In this document: in pieces, positions 1-11,563 of the stretch
How the letters are laid out: each line of letters begins with the position of its first letter
Position numbering within the stretch: the first letter of the stretch is position 1
NCBI RefSeq assembly: GCF_000165425.1
Contig: NW_001799626.1
Coordinates: 265,317-329,316, forward strand
DNA length: 64,000 nucleotides
Direction: 5' to 3'
DNA from: Paramecium tetraurelia
Taxonomy: Eukaryota; Ciliophora; Oligohymenophorea; Peniculida; Parameciidae
Program-made: the position numbers and the translations under genes
Notes under the pieces: generated by a model
Databases searched by the model: none
Seen by the model: only the letters and a program-made list of their open reading frames with translations
What the model was told of the DNA's origin: nothing

Positions 1-680
1 ATTCTAATTTTGCTCGAGATTTATAAAATGATATGATAAGGATGATTGAAAATAAAATTGACTTCCTAAAAGAAGTTTAAAAAGTTGAAAATACAACTGT
101 GGAGAAGAATTAGGAAATAAATCTTAAAAATAAAGCCTTATTAAGAGCAGAATATTCAAGAAAATTGAAAAAACAATACTAATAATAATTAAGATAATTG
201 GAAGCAGAAACTAAATAGTTGAAATAGGAGGTTATTTCATAAAGATATGAAAAATATGAATTAGAAAATAAAACTGCTTTAATATAAACTCAATATTATA
301 AATTTAAATAACAAAGCGAATAAGATTAAAGAAATCTAGATTAGAGAATTTAGCAAGAAAGGAATACTTAATATTAAATATAGAGAATCTTCTAACAAAA
401 ACAAGAAGAACTAAACGACCTAAAAAAAAGGCAGTAATAGCAATTAAATGCAATTTAAGCTGCGCTATAAGAATAAGAATAAAAGAAGAGAGGAATAATG
501 AATCAAATATCTTCACTTAAGAAGGTCTAAAGTTAATATCAAAATTAATTAAGAGAAATTCGAAGTTATAATTCAAGCCTAACAAGCCAAGTAGAATATA
601 GATAGAAGGAAATAAACTAATTAAAAACTACCGTAATTGCTCATTCATATGACAGTGGTGGTGGATGCCAACTGATTTGA
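1..680 (+). CDS. Coiled-coil protein, 3' part only, CQLI C-terminus
   Basis: The frame is open from the window edge and ends at TGA 678-680, so the 5' part is missing. The visible ~225 residues are rich in Gln, Lys and Glu, with heptad-like spacing typical of a long coiled coil. The last residues are G-G-G-C-Q-L-I, a CaaX-like ending that could be prenylated. The neighbouring minus-strand GTPase at 2763-4532 also ends C-Q-L-I after a coiled coil, and the one at 1007-2647 shares an E-I-N-Q-L segment near its end. I infer that this is the tail of a third member of that GTPase family, but no GTPase motif lies inside the window, so the identity is unproven. No intron is needed. Confidence 0.6.
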
Positions 681-1006
681 AGAAGTGTGAGCTTTATTAA
701 AAAAATAATTTAATATGTAAATTTATAAAACTATTATTGATTAAAAACTCATGCATTGAGCCAATAATCTTAAAAATTTATGATTATTAATATATCTTCT
801 ACATTAGAAGAATTTCTTTGTAAGAGACTTTAAGTATTCTAAACATTATGAGAAACATTACAACATACAAAAAGATTGTTGAGATGAGATTGGAAAAGCA
901 TAAGCAATTTCAATAATCGGGGGTAAAAGAGTGAAATATGAGGGAATGATGGGGTATAATTATAATTATTCAAATGTTCTTTAAAAAATTTAATAAAAAT
1001 TACTCT
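681..1006. other. Convergent intergenic region
   Basis: Non-coding DNA between two gene ends that face each other. It is AT-rich apart from a G-rich stretch at about 919-956 with several runs of three to five G. I see no gene, tRNA or clear terminator. Confidence 0.6.
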
Positions 1007-2647
1007 TCAGTAGAACCTCCGTTAATTGTTAATTTGAGAATTTAATTATTGCTAAAGCTAATTAATTTCACTTTTAGACTCTTAATATCTATTTTATAAT
1101 ATTCTCATTGTTTAATCAAATTAATAAGAAGAGCTATTAATATCTGAATATTTTTGATTTAATGAATATTAGTCTTATTAATTTTATAATAGTAACTGCA
1201 ATTACTAATTACTTAATCTATTGGATTAAGCTTAACTTGTCTATTATAAATTTTAATACCATGAATTCCAATTATTTACCTCAATTTACTAAGAATTTTT
1301 TTAATTTTAAATTGCTTTTAGTTGTTATTCAGCTTTATCTTTTAAATTTCTTTCCATTTATACCGATTATTGTGCTACAAGCGCTCCTTCTGATTCTATT
1401 TTTTACTGATATTCTGCTTACTATTTTTATTATATTGCATTTAATTTTTCGCTTTCTACATATTTTAAATCTTTCTATTTTTCTAAAATTGAAATTTATT
1501 GCTTAATAATTTCTAAATTTGCAAAGCATGATTTGCATGCTAAAATTTAATTAATTAAACAATTTTAATAGCCAGCTATTATATCTTCAAACTATGAGAA
1601 GAAAATAAAAATTTTTGAAAACTCACAACTAATAGAACAAATCTCATTTTAACAATTCAGTTAAGTGGCAATTTATTAGGATAATTTGATAAAATTTGTA
1701 TATTGAGTATCATCCTTTGAATTTAGGTTTGAAAGTAAAGTCACTAATTTCTCAAATAGAACTTTAATATTACGTAACTACCTTTCTTATAGCTTATCAA
1801 CCTTTTGTTTGCATTAATTATTCAATTTTTCACAAATGTTATTGTACATCTAGAAATTTTTCTCACTTAAATATTAAGTAATCTTTTCGCTATGTTACAC
1901 ATATTTTGGAGAGAATTAGATATCTTATGTTTGATTTAATTCTGCCATCAATTAATCTCTTTTTTCTTCAGAGAAGATTTTTGCAATATCTAAAGGAGAT
2001 TTACACTTTCTTAAGACTGAGATTTGTTTGAAATCAGATTAAAAAATTACTTATAATTATTTTTTAACACTTTCTCTTAGTCCTTAATCAGACATTTTAT
2101 CACCATAACAATTAAGCAATAAGCAAATTTTTTCAAGATCAACTTATTAACCTTAAAACAAAATTTTAATAAAATCTTAAAGGCCTACTCCTCTTTCATT
2201 AAATCTAGTTTCTGGGTGTCTAACAACATAGATTAATTTGACTTTAGACTTTGAAACAATCTTTTAAAATAACATCTAAATGAGAATTTAATCTAATTCT
2301 CCATTCGGATCTTTAAATCCAGGGAAATCAATAATTAAGTGATTCAGTTTTTCATCTAAATAGTATTTGGGTTGCTTTGTGACTGAATTCATTCCTCCAT
2401 TCTATAAAGCAAATTATTCAGAGTTTTCTTTTAATATTAGTTATGACCCATTTTTTATTTCCTGCCATTCATAATTCCCTCCACATAAAAAGTTAAACAC
2501 TGTGCTTTTTCCTGCTCCTGTTACTCCAACTAATATTATAATTTTTGGTTAATCTTTCATTTTTGATTCAAATAAATCCATTAGCTTTTGGATACCATTT
2601 ATTAGCTATAAAAATTAGGATTCATCTAATGATCCTTTAGCAATCAT
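1007..2647 (-). CDS. GIMAP/AIG1-like P-loop GTPase with coiled-coil tail
   Basis: A 546-residue intronless reading frame from ATG 2647-2645 to TGA 1009-1007. Near residue 50 it has a Walker A motif G-V-T-G-A-G-K-S-T, followed by an S-V-T-K segment that fits a G2 box and by D-F-P-G (G3), the order seen in AIG1/GIMAP-type GTPases. A clear N/TKxD guanine-specificity motif is not obvious. The rest is a Gln/Lys-rich coiled coil. It lies 115 bp downstream of a paralogue on the same strand (2763-4532). Unlike that paralogue it ends in ordinary residues (N-N-Q-R-R-F-Y), so it lacks the CaaX-like end. GTP-dependent membrane or scaffold work is a family inference only. Confidence 0.7.
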
Positions 2648-2762
2648 TCTATTTTTTATATTTTGTAAAATACAAAAGGGAGATTAATAGACTCAGCTAA
2701 TTCTATCACAAATATTAAAATATTATAGATTTAGAATTGTATAATTTTTATTAAATTTTTCA

Positions 2763-4532
2763 TCAAATCAATTAGCATGAGGATCGGATTCTACAGGCTA
2801 ATTCTCGTATTTTCTTTTCTAATTCTCCTTAATCGTTGCGACAATCTTGTATTAACTACATCAACTCATCCTTTTTAATAAGTTCTTCTTATACAAGCTT
2901 TGCTAGTTCTTTGTGCTCAGATAACATATCATTTAGCATCTTCTCTAATTTTTCATTTTCAGCTTAATTTTAAGTTTAGACATTGGAGAGTGTTTAACTT
3001 ATTTGTTTTAATTCTGTCGAATTATCCTAATTCTATTTATCAACTTCTTATATTCTTGATTAATACCTTAAATTCTCTGTTTCCAATGTATTTTTCATAT
3101 TAATTTTATCTTTTTCTATTCTTTGATTTTCATCTTATTATTATTAAAACTATTGGATTAATATCTGTTATTGAGTTTGAATTTCAAATTTTTCCTGCCT
3201 TTCTTTATTCAAATCATTTTATGTATTCTGATATACAATTAAATGCTGTGATAAGTTTTATGAAGCTTATTATGCTAATTGAGATTACTTTTAACTATTT
3301 TCATCTGCTCGAAGCCTTAATTAGGATTCTTTCATTTTTTCCTTCTCAACCTTCAAAAGATCTTGTTATTTTTAAATAAGATCAAGTTTACCTTTAATTA
3401 TCCTAATGATATTTTCACACTTCTCTTAAGCAATTTTGCAATTATTTTTTATATCTTCATAACCAGGGATAAATTCAGAGAGTTAGGCAAAAAAACTCAA
3501 TATTGTCATAAAATTTGAGTAATCTTAACATTTTTAATTTTAGAAATTTAAAAGTGAAATTGATTTTACAAAATAATTAATTAATTCTTAAAACCAATTA
3601 ACCATGTCTTTTTTTTGATTATTGAGGAAAAGTGATATCTATTTTAAAGATTATTCTAAATTATTAACTTATTCACAGGTTAATTTTTCTAAATTATCAT
3701 TTAAATTATTTTCTAAAGTTGAACATAATTAATCTAAAATTTATTCACTTTTTTCACTCAACTGCAGACCAATTTTTTCGCAGTTAGGTACATATTTAAG
3801 AGAGATAAGGACTGGATTAGATTTTAAAAATTATTAAAACAGATAATTTCTTTTTTGAGGTGTTAAAATTTGTTCAATATCTTAATTTTTTGAAATTTTT
3901 CTCATTACACAAATGTTTTGAGGCCTACAATTATAAATCCTTTCTAGTTAACTTTGAACATTCGTGATTAAATTCTCATCTGTTAAATTATCATTATAGC
4001 AATTTAACATCAAACATATTTAGGATATATCAAAATTTTCACCTTAAAATGTTTAACTTATGAATTATTATAACGAAGTTCCTCTATTATTAAATTGATT
4101 TTCTAGATGTTTAATAACATATACAATTCTCACATTTGCAGATTTTACGATTTAATAAAATAATAATTATGTGAGAACTTAATCTATCTTTCCATCAGTA
4201 TCTTAAAATCCTGGGAAATCTATTAATAGCGAATTAGACTAGTGTGAAAAGTAATAATTCGGACTCTTTGTGACTGATTTCAATCCTCCTTTTATGATAG
4301 AAAATCTTTCTGATTTATCTTTAATACATAAGTTTTATCTAGATTCTGGTCCATTCATTTCAAACTCTGCACCACTCAAGAAATTAAATAATGTACTCTT
4401 GCCAGCGCCGGTTACTCCTATTAAAATAATTACTTAAGAGTATTTAGAATTCTGGTCTTAAAACAAACCAAATAATTTAGAATGGTTGTTAATTATATGT
4501 AGGAGTTCTTACTCATTAAATTTGGTTTGCAT
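2763..4532 (-). CDS. GIMAP/AIG1-like P-loop GTPase, CaaX-like CQLI end
   Basis: A 589-residue intronless frame from ATG 4532-4530 to TGA 2765-2763. Walker A G-V-T-G-A-G-K-S-T sits near residue 45, then S-V-T-K and D-F-P-G-F-Q-D (G3), as in its neighbour at 1007-2647. From about residue 250 the protein becomes a long Gln/Lys/Glu coiled coil and ends S-S-C-Q-L-I, a plausible prenylation box. The same C-Q-L-I ends the partial gene at 1-680. The head-to-tail pair and the third relative make a small family cluster. The domain call is firm; membrane anchoring by prenylation and any role in vesicle or immunity-like processes are inferences. Confidence 0.72.
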
Positions 4533-5058
4533 ATTAATAATTATAATAGAAAGGCACTTATTTCAATATATATTGAACCTAATTCTATTATGATTATTTG
4601 ATATATAATTTTTATTTATAGGTGTTAATTAAAACTTTCTTAACAAACAAGTTAACAAAACAATAATTTCCAATACATAAGATTTAAACTTGTTGTCAAA
4701 TAAGAAAAAATATTTTATGTTTTTAACCAAAAAAAATACATCAATATTAGAATCTTTATACTCAGAAATATTTCTTTATCCCTAAAGCATATTATCATCT
4801 TATGAAATCAAAAATTAATAAAATGAAAAAACTTTTAACAATAATTATCTTATTTCTTAGATTAAAATCATTGTATTTATGGTTTTATCTATTATTTATG
4901 AGATATTATATATATATTTAAGATAGCATGTAATTTATATCACCCCATATCATAATTATGATTTTCAAATTATTTACTTGCTTATCATGAAAACTTATTA
5001 TTTGATTTAGTAGTTAATATAATAAAAAATTAATAATCATATAGATAATATAAATGAT
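4533..5058. other. AT-rich intergenic region
   Basis: More than 500 bases of very AT-rich DNA upstream of the GTPase gene that starts at 4532 and downstream of the small gene ending at 5059. It presumably includes the GTPase promoter. I see no gene in it. Confidence 0.6.
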
Positions 5059-5451
5059 TCAAAATTCCTTCCATTTTTAAGTTACCATCACATCATGATC
5101 AATATATGGTTTAATTTATTTTGCTTTGGTTCTAAGGGGTTCTAAATTCATTTTCAAAGTTAATAATTTTGATTCGTTAACTGATTTATTAGTCATTGGA
5201 ACATATTTTATTGATCTTTCAAGTAATTTTGCTTATTGATGTTGTTCTTCAATAAAGGATTGAGCTCTAAATCTTTGATTTATAACTTAATATAAATGAA
5301 TCTTCTTTTTAGCTCTTTAATATTCTTTTTCTCTTTAGCGAAACTCTTTTTCTCTTTCTTCTTAAAAATCTCTTAATTTTGATAAGTTTTCTGCAATTTG
5401 TATTCTTCTATCTAAAAGGATATCTTGGAGATCAAAAGAGGATTGAGACAT
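5059..5451 (-). CDS. Small coiled-coil-like protein, 130 aa
   Basis: An open frame without introns from ATG 5451-5449 to TGA 5061-5059, with normal codon use including TAA and TAG for Gln. The first 80 residues are charged and helical-looking (runs of Arg, Glu, Gln, Lys). The C-terminal part is less charged and ends W-K-E-F. I do not recognise a family. It is divergent from the hydrolase gene starting at 5685, with 233 bp between the two start codons that must hold both promoters. The gene looks real because the whole frame is open in a region with many TGA in the other frames. Confidence 0.55.
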
Positions 5452-5684
5452 TGATTTGGAAGGGTTTCTGTAGAGAGAATTTTATTATCGTTTGCAAGTT
5501 GTTTTGGTATTAATAGAAAGCATATAGTTTATTTTTATAATATTTGGTAATAAAAATATTTTATTGTTTGAGTGATTGCATATCAATATGTTTTCATTCT
5601 TTAAGTGTTAGTAAAATGTTCATTTGAGATGGAGCTATTAGGGATATAAAAATTTTTATTAATATAATTTATATATAATACAAA

Positions 5685-6817
5685 ATGAAGAAAAGCCTGA
5701 GCGCTCTAATTCCCAATAGTTTTATAAAGAAATATTCATTCAGACCACCAGAACCAGCAAAATACGCTTTTGAGTTTAGAGATAAGAAATATCATTTTTT
5801 TCCAATAATAAATGGATAGAGGAAACAAATATTCAATTATTACTTACAAATAGATTCATACGTACTCAAGAATGATAAAATATGCGTTCCAATAATACAT
5901 TTTTCAGGGTATATATAAAATTTAAGCATAGATTGTAAAATACGAAAACTGAAGTATCACTATCAAAAGAATGCTTGTTTAGTTCTAAATCGTTTTAGTG
6001 TGATTTTGAGAAATTAACCCAGAGGAACAGGACGTTAGTAATATTTTCTCATGCTAATGCCAGTGATTTGGGAGATGTCTATTTTTTTGGTGAAAAAATA
6101 AGTATTGAATATGGGGTTGATTTCATTGCATATGATTACACAGGTTATGGGATAGGAGTTGGATAATATAAAGTTAGTGAATAGCAAACTTATGATGATT
6201 TGTAGAGTGTAGTATCGTTTGCGATTAACAAATTGAACTACTCTCTGAATTAGATTATATTATGGGGTTTTTCGTTGGGCTCAGGTCCTGCGACAGAAAT
6301 AGCCACTCGTTTTGGAGGGTTGGCAGGCTTGATATTGCAGGCTCCAATAGCCTCGATATATAGTTGGTTTGGAGAAGGGGATTATGGGAATTAGGACATG
6401 TACGTTAATCATAAGAAGATTAAAAATGTTCAAAGCAACATATTAATAATCCATGGGGATTAAGATAAGATTGTTGGTCATTAGCATAGTGAGAAATTGT
6501 ACAATAATTATATGCAACATAATGATGGAGGGAAAATTCAATTTATATTGGTAAAGGATGCTGGACATAATGATCTATAGTTTTATATTGAGAGAGGAGA
6601 AGATGATTTGGGGGCATAGATTCACAATTTTTTGAGGAAGAAAGGAGGAGGAGCATTTAGTGAAATGGAGAATAAATTATTGAATTAAAGTTATTTGAAG
6701 GAACACATTCCTGGGTAAAATATTTACCAATGCAATTCATTGAGAAAGTATTCATCTTCCTAAGAACTTCAGATTAAGAAAGCACATAGTTTCTTTTCTT
6801 TTTGTACTTGTGATTGA
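5685..6817 (+). CDS. ABHD17/FAM108-type alpha/beta hydrolase
   Basis: A serine hydrolase of about 369 residues after removal of one 23-nt intron (5909-5931, GT..AG). The core follows the ABHD17 pattern: I-F-S-H-A-N-A-S-D-L-G, A-Y-D-Y-T-G-Y-G, then the nucleophile elbow G-F-S-L-G-S-G (catalytic Ser), I-I-H-G-D-Q-D (acid) and D-A-G-H-N-D (catalytic His). All three catalytic residues are present. ABHD17 relatives remove palmitate from membrane proteins. That family normally has an N-terminal Cys cluster, which I do not see here; instead Cys lie at the extreme C-terminus (C-T-C-D). Family call is strong; substrate unknown. Confidence 0.88.
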
Positions 6818-6859
6818 TATCCATTAATTCTTATTTGTTTCAATGTATTAAGAAAAAAC

Positions 6860-6876
6860 ATATATATATATATATT
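6860..6876. repeat. (TA)n microsatellite
   Basis: A short TA dinucleotide run about 12 bases before the start codon of the Kelch-phosphatase gene at 6888. It lies in the 5' leader or promoter of that gene and has no other visible role. Confidence 0.7.
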
Positions 6877-6887
6877 TTGAAATAATC

Positions 6888-9466
6888 ATGGAGACAGTGA
6901 CTTTTGGAGGCGACAATCCTCAACCACGTTTTGGTCACACTATTTGTGTGATAGCCCCTAACAAAATTGCTCTTTTTGGAGGTAGGATATTGTTTAGAGG
7001 AAGGTGCTGTTGGGGATACTGGAAAATATATTATAACAGGAGATGTTTATATAGGGGATGTTATTTAGAGAAAATGGAAGAGAATAGAAGCAAGTGGAAG
7101 TGTTCCAACGAATAGAGCAGCACATTAGGCATTGGCCATTGAATTGAATTAAATGATCATATTTGGAGGAGCAGTGGGAGGAGGAGGTTTGGCAGATGAT
7201 AATTTATTTGTTTTTGAATTACGCGATGATACAGGTACATGGGTTACAGTACCAGTGATTGGTACTACTCCTGGTAGAAGGTATGGCCATACTATGGTAC
7301 TCATAAAACCATATTTAATTGTCTTTGGAGGAAATACAGGATAAGAACCTGTGAATGATGTTTGGGAGTTTCAATTATGGAGAAATCTCCATATTCATGG
7401 TCCTAAATTGGAATGCTCATCAGAATTACCTTGTGTTAGAGTCTATCATTCAGCTGCTCTCTGTAATACAGGATCAGCAAGTGGAATGATGGTGGCATTT
7501 GGAGGTAGAACAAGTGATTAGAGTGCTTTGAATGATACTTGGGGATTGAGAAGACACAGAGATGGAAGATGGGATTGGGTAAGAGCTCCTTATAAAAATT
7601 AAAATGAAATACCTGCTCAAAGATATTAGCATTCAACTTTATTCTTTGGGAACATTGATGTTGGTAATAGGAGGTAGATCAAATCAAGTGGGTGAAACTC
7701 TACCTTTTGAAATTTATGATACCGAAAGCTCTGAGTGGTATAAATTTCAATCAATCCAGAGATTCAGACATTCATCATGGTTAGTTGATTAATTTCTATA
7801 TCTCCATGGTGGTTTTGATTCAGATCAACCCAATATTCCTACTGAAGGTATCTTGAGATTAGATCTTAACAAACGATTTGCATAAACTCCATAATTGTTG
7901 AGGTAATTGAATACTGTAAGAAATGATAATACTTTCATGTAATCATTCAATCCTCGTGCTACTCCAAATTTAAGCAATAATAGTACTCAAGAGTAATTTA
8001 GAAAAACAAATTAATAGACTCAGTAGAAAAGTATAATTTATTTTATAAATATAGACTAATAAAGTTAATAGTAGGGTCGTGTTTCATCTGCGAATAACAA
8101 AAATGTTAGATTAGCTAATTAAGCTTTGGTGGCCATGGTTTATGGTTCTGAAGAAGACATAATTAATTAAGTTAAGAAGGTGCCTATTGATAAGTTGTAG
8201 GATGAACACAAGAAATTAGGTGCTGGTTTTTAAGATCCCAATTCCTAAAATAAATCTTAACTTGTTGAATAAATGCTTGCTCCGTTTTTATAAAATTTAC
8301 TATTGCCTAAAGATTACCAATCTATCCCTCCAAATTCAAATCTTATGACTGGGATTAAAAAAGATTTCATTATCAAGTTGTGTGATGAAGTTTAGAGAAT
8401 TCTTGAAAAGGAGCCGATTGTCTTAAGACTAAGAAGGCCAATCAAAATATATGGAAATTTGAATGGTTAGTATTTAGATCTCATGAGATTCTTTGATCAT
8501 TTCAAAGCTCCATATGATAATCTTTACAATGGAGACATTGATTCTTAAGATTATTTGTTTTTGGGAGACTACGTTGACAGAGGCACAAGATCTCTTGAGA
8601 TAATTCTACTCTTATTCACACTCAAGGTAAAATATGGAGATTAGATTCACTTATTAAGGGGGCATCATGAGGATCCCAAAATTAATAAGATCTTTGGATT
8701 TGCTGATGAATGCTTTTTAAAATATGCAGAAGATATCAATGATCCTAATAGTATCTATCAAAGGGTGAACAGAGTATTTTAATACATGCCATTAGCTGCA
8801 GTAATAGAGGATAAAATATTTTGTGTTCATGGGGGTATTGGATAAACAATACGTACAATCGATGAAATTGAACTCATTCAAAAACCTCTCTAGATTGTCC
8901 ATGATCCTGTTACAGTAATTTATTAGCAATATAATAATTTAGTATCAACAGAAGATTGCTTTGGAATTATTATGGTCTGATCCCTGTTTAAATGAAGAAG
9001 AATTGGAAAATTTACCGAATGTTGAACGAGATCTATTTTAAAATAAATCTATAATTAGATTTGGAAATAATAGAATCGCCAAATTTCTTTAGGAAAACAA
9101 TTTGAATATGATAATTAGATCTCATGAACCTACGAATGAAGGATTTGAAAGATTAAATAATAGTGTCATCACTATATTTTCTTGTAGTGATTATGGAAAA
9201 TGTGGGAATAAAGGAGGTATTTAAATGATAACATTATTATTCTAGCCATACTTTCTATAACTAAGCGAGGAGACATAATTCCAAAGGTTATTCCGACAGC
9301 AAATCTTATCAATGAGGCTAGATGGCTGAATTTAGAAGATGCTGCTTAAAGGACTCAAGGATTTGTCAAATCAGTGGATATCAATAATGATGAATTACAA
9401 TATAGAAGGAGACCTTTTACTCCATCGAGATAGAAAAGAATTGGATCACAAAAATAATTCAAATGA
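6888..9466 (+). CDS. Kelch-repeat PP1-like phosphatase (PPKL/BSU1 type), likely inactive
   Basis: N-terminal Kelch repeats (P-R-F-G-H, I-F-G-G, then [14 protein letters not shown]) match plant and protist PPKL/BSU1 proteins, followed by a PP1-type domain. Introns at 6982-7003, 8915-8942 and 9217-9245 restore the frame. In the phosphatase domain G-D-Y-V-D-R-G, V-H-G-G and R-S-H-E are kept, but the first metal site G-D-x-H-G reads G-N-L-N-G and R-G-N-H-E reads R-G-H-H-E, so three catalytic residues are changed. A one-base excess G at 7648-7650 breaks the frame within the Kelch part; two compensating A-run indels probably lie near 7376 and 7407. About 832 residues. Its 3' end overlaps the opposite gene by 8 bp. 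Confidence 0.85.
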
Positions 9467-10590
9467 TATTATTCAAGTTATTAGATTAAGAATCTTCTAT
9501 TTATTATTCTGCATGTTATATTAGTTTTATTTGCTTGTTCTTTCTATTCACAATATTTGAAATCTATTCATCTTCAGAGATAAAAGTACGAATTTCCTCA
9601 CAAAGCTATTTTAATTATGAAAATAAATACATCTTATTTAATGCTTGTCAATTGATTAATCAAATCTAATGCTCTATTCAATTCAACATTTAAGAATTTC
9701 TGATCCTCAACCAAATTCATCTTCTTTAAATTCTCTTCATCTACATGATTTAATATTGTATCAATATCTCCCTCCAATTCCTTAATATTTTTATCGAAAT
9801 TAATGTTCTCTAAATTAATTTCTTTAGCTTCTTATTATATTTAATTTAATTAGTTGTTTATCACTTTCTATTCCTTATTCACAGCCTCCAGATTCTCATT
9901 CAATTGTTAATATTAATCATCCAATTGACCTGATTGCTATTATTATATCTCATGCTTCATCTATATTTACTATAAATAGTCTCCTTTCTACCTCTATTCC
10001 TTATTCAACATATCAACCATTTTTTTTTATTGTAGAATAACTTTCTCTTTTTTTGAAATCTCAAATTCCAAATCCTATCTTGTCTGCTCAAGCTCCTTGT
10101 TTTACTTGAAATGCTTATCGAATTCCTTCTCCAAGAGTTGATTTTCCTTTTCCAATGAATTCTTAGTCTCAATCATATCCTTCATAGTAGACTCCAACTC
10201 CTATCTCTCTTGTTGCAATTAATCCTTTTGGAGCATGATTTCATTGGTTTCCTTCTTTAAAATGGCCAATTCATTTTATCGTATTTGAGCTAATTCCAAC
10301 AATTAAGGATTATTGTTAGGTAGTCGTTAATGCAATTATTCTTGCAAATATTCCAATTCGCTTCTGAGTTGTTTTATTTCATTCAAATCAACCTCAGTTT
10401 AGGCTCTTCCAACCTTTTGTATCTTTTATAGCTCCTCCTAAACCTAAGCATAGGCATTCTCAAGTCGAGATAGCTGATTGTGTAAACTTCCAAAATCTAT
10501 TTGTCTCTGATGATATTGATACAATTCCCCTTTCAATTAAGCTATGATATTATCTTTCTTCTCACTACTCAATGGTTTTTTGTTTGACAT
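9459..10590 (-). CDS. Coiled-coil protein, 368 aa
   Basis: Starts at ATG 10590-10588 and ends at TGA 9461-9459 after a 25-nt intron at 9606-9630. Reading through the intron would hit TGA at 9600-9598 almost at once, and splicing gives 45 further sensible residues, which supports it. The protein is almost entirely Gln/Glu/Lys/Leu with heptad spacing, so a long coiled coil of structural type. No family recognised. The stop codon overlaps that of the plus-strand Kelch-phosphatase gene, and its start codon is only 7 bp from the start codon of the divergent gene at 10598. Confidence 0.7.
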
Positions 10591-10597
10591 TATTAAA

Positions 10598-11563
10598 ATG
10601 TCTGATTAATAAATTAAATCTCTCCAGTGTGCAGCTATAGAAACATAAGCCTATTATGATGTGTATTGGCAAATACCTTCGAAGTAAGCAGCTGCATATA
10701 ATATGCTTCTCGATAAATTCAACAGTCTGAAAGCGAAGGTTGAGGCTGATTTTGATTTCATTCCACTCCACCCTCAAATATTAGAGATGATAAATTATTT
10801 CAATCAAACTCAAACTTCAGAAATCCCACAAATTAAGGAGACCGATCAAACTTTATTTTTAGGACCTCCCTCACGTGATCCCAGTCAACATTACAATAGA
10901 TCTATTTAGAGAATTTGTTCTCAATTTCTAAATGAGAATCTCTTGGAGGATTTGGCTGACTTCACAGTCGAAAAGTAAGTATTCCAAAATCTGAACTACA
11001 TACTCAAGTGTAAGGGCCTAACCACTGTGAACACGCAACCAATCACAATTCCAGTACTTAATAATTATCCCCTCTGGTTTAGTGAAGGATTACTAAAAAC
11101 ACTCGAAGCCTATTAAAGTGGCAACTTAGTGCCTCCAGAAATTGATTTTCTCACAGAATAACAAATAAAATTCGTTCATTCAAGCTTAAAATACAAAGAT
11201 TCCAAGATAAAATAAAAAAATAGCAATCGAAGCAAAAATGACCAGAATACAGTATCACCACCAAATAACTTGCTTCAAGTACGTTATTCTGAGATGGAAA
11301 CTCAGTAATCCTAATCTTAATAGAACTTTTATTCCACACAAACAAAGCCTAGAACCAAAAGTATCCTCGTATCCAATTGGTTTCATTTCAAGACTTACAC
11401 AAATCTTAGACCCAGAGACACTCCAAATTAAATCAAAAGACACAAGGCAGTATCATGTTCATAAGTAGATCTACAGACTCCCTTCAGCCCATTAAAGCAG
11501 AGTCCCTATAATTTAAAGGCTAGCGTAAAGCCAAGATGGTTTGAGCATATTTATTAAAAATGA
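10598..11563 (+). CDS. Conserved-looking unknown protein, 321 aa
   Basis: One uninterrupted frame from ATG 10598 to TGA 11561-11563. The N-terminal 130 residues have ordinary globular composition (Y-Y-D-V-Y-W-Q-I-P, P-L-H-P-Q-I-L-E-M); the C-terminal third is basic, Ser/Gln-rich and probably disordered. A GTAAGT-like string at 10976 looks like a donor, but using it with the nearest acceptor would break the frame, so it is probably coding. No family recognised. Its start codon faces that of the coiled-coil gene at 10590 across 7 bp. Confidence 0.6.

Noticed and set aside
1162-1506. Plus-strand hydrophobic open frame of 114 residues
   Set aside because: It is the antisense of the coiled-coil part of the GTPase gene at 1007-2647; Ile/Leu/Phe-rich frames arise opposite Gln/Asn/Lys-rich coding DNA.
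10976-11009. GTAAGT-like donor and AG acceptor, possible 34-nt intron
   Set aside because: Removing it shifts the frame of the gene at 10598-11563, which reads open without it.
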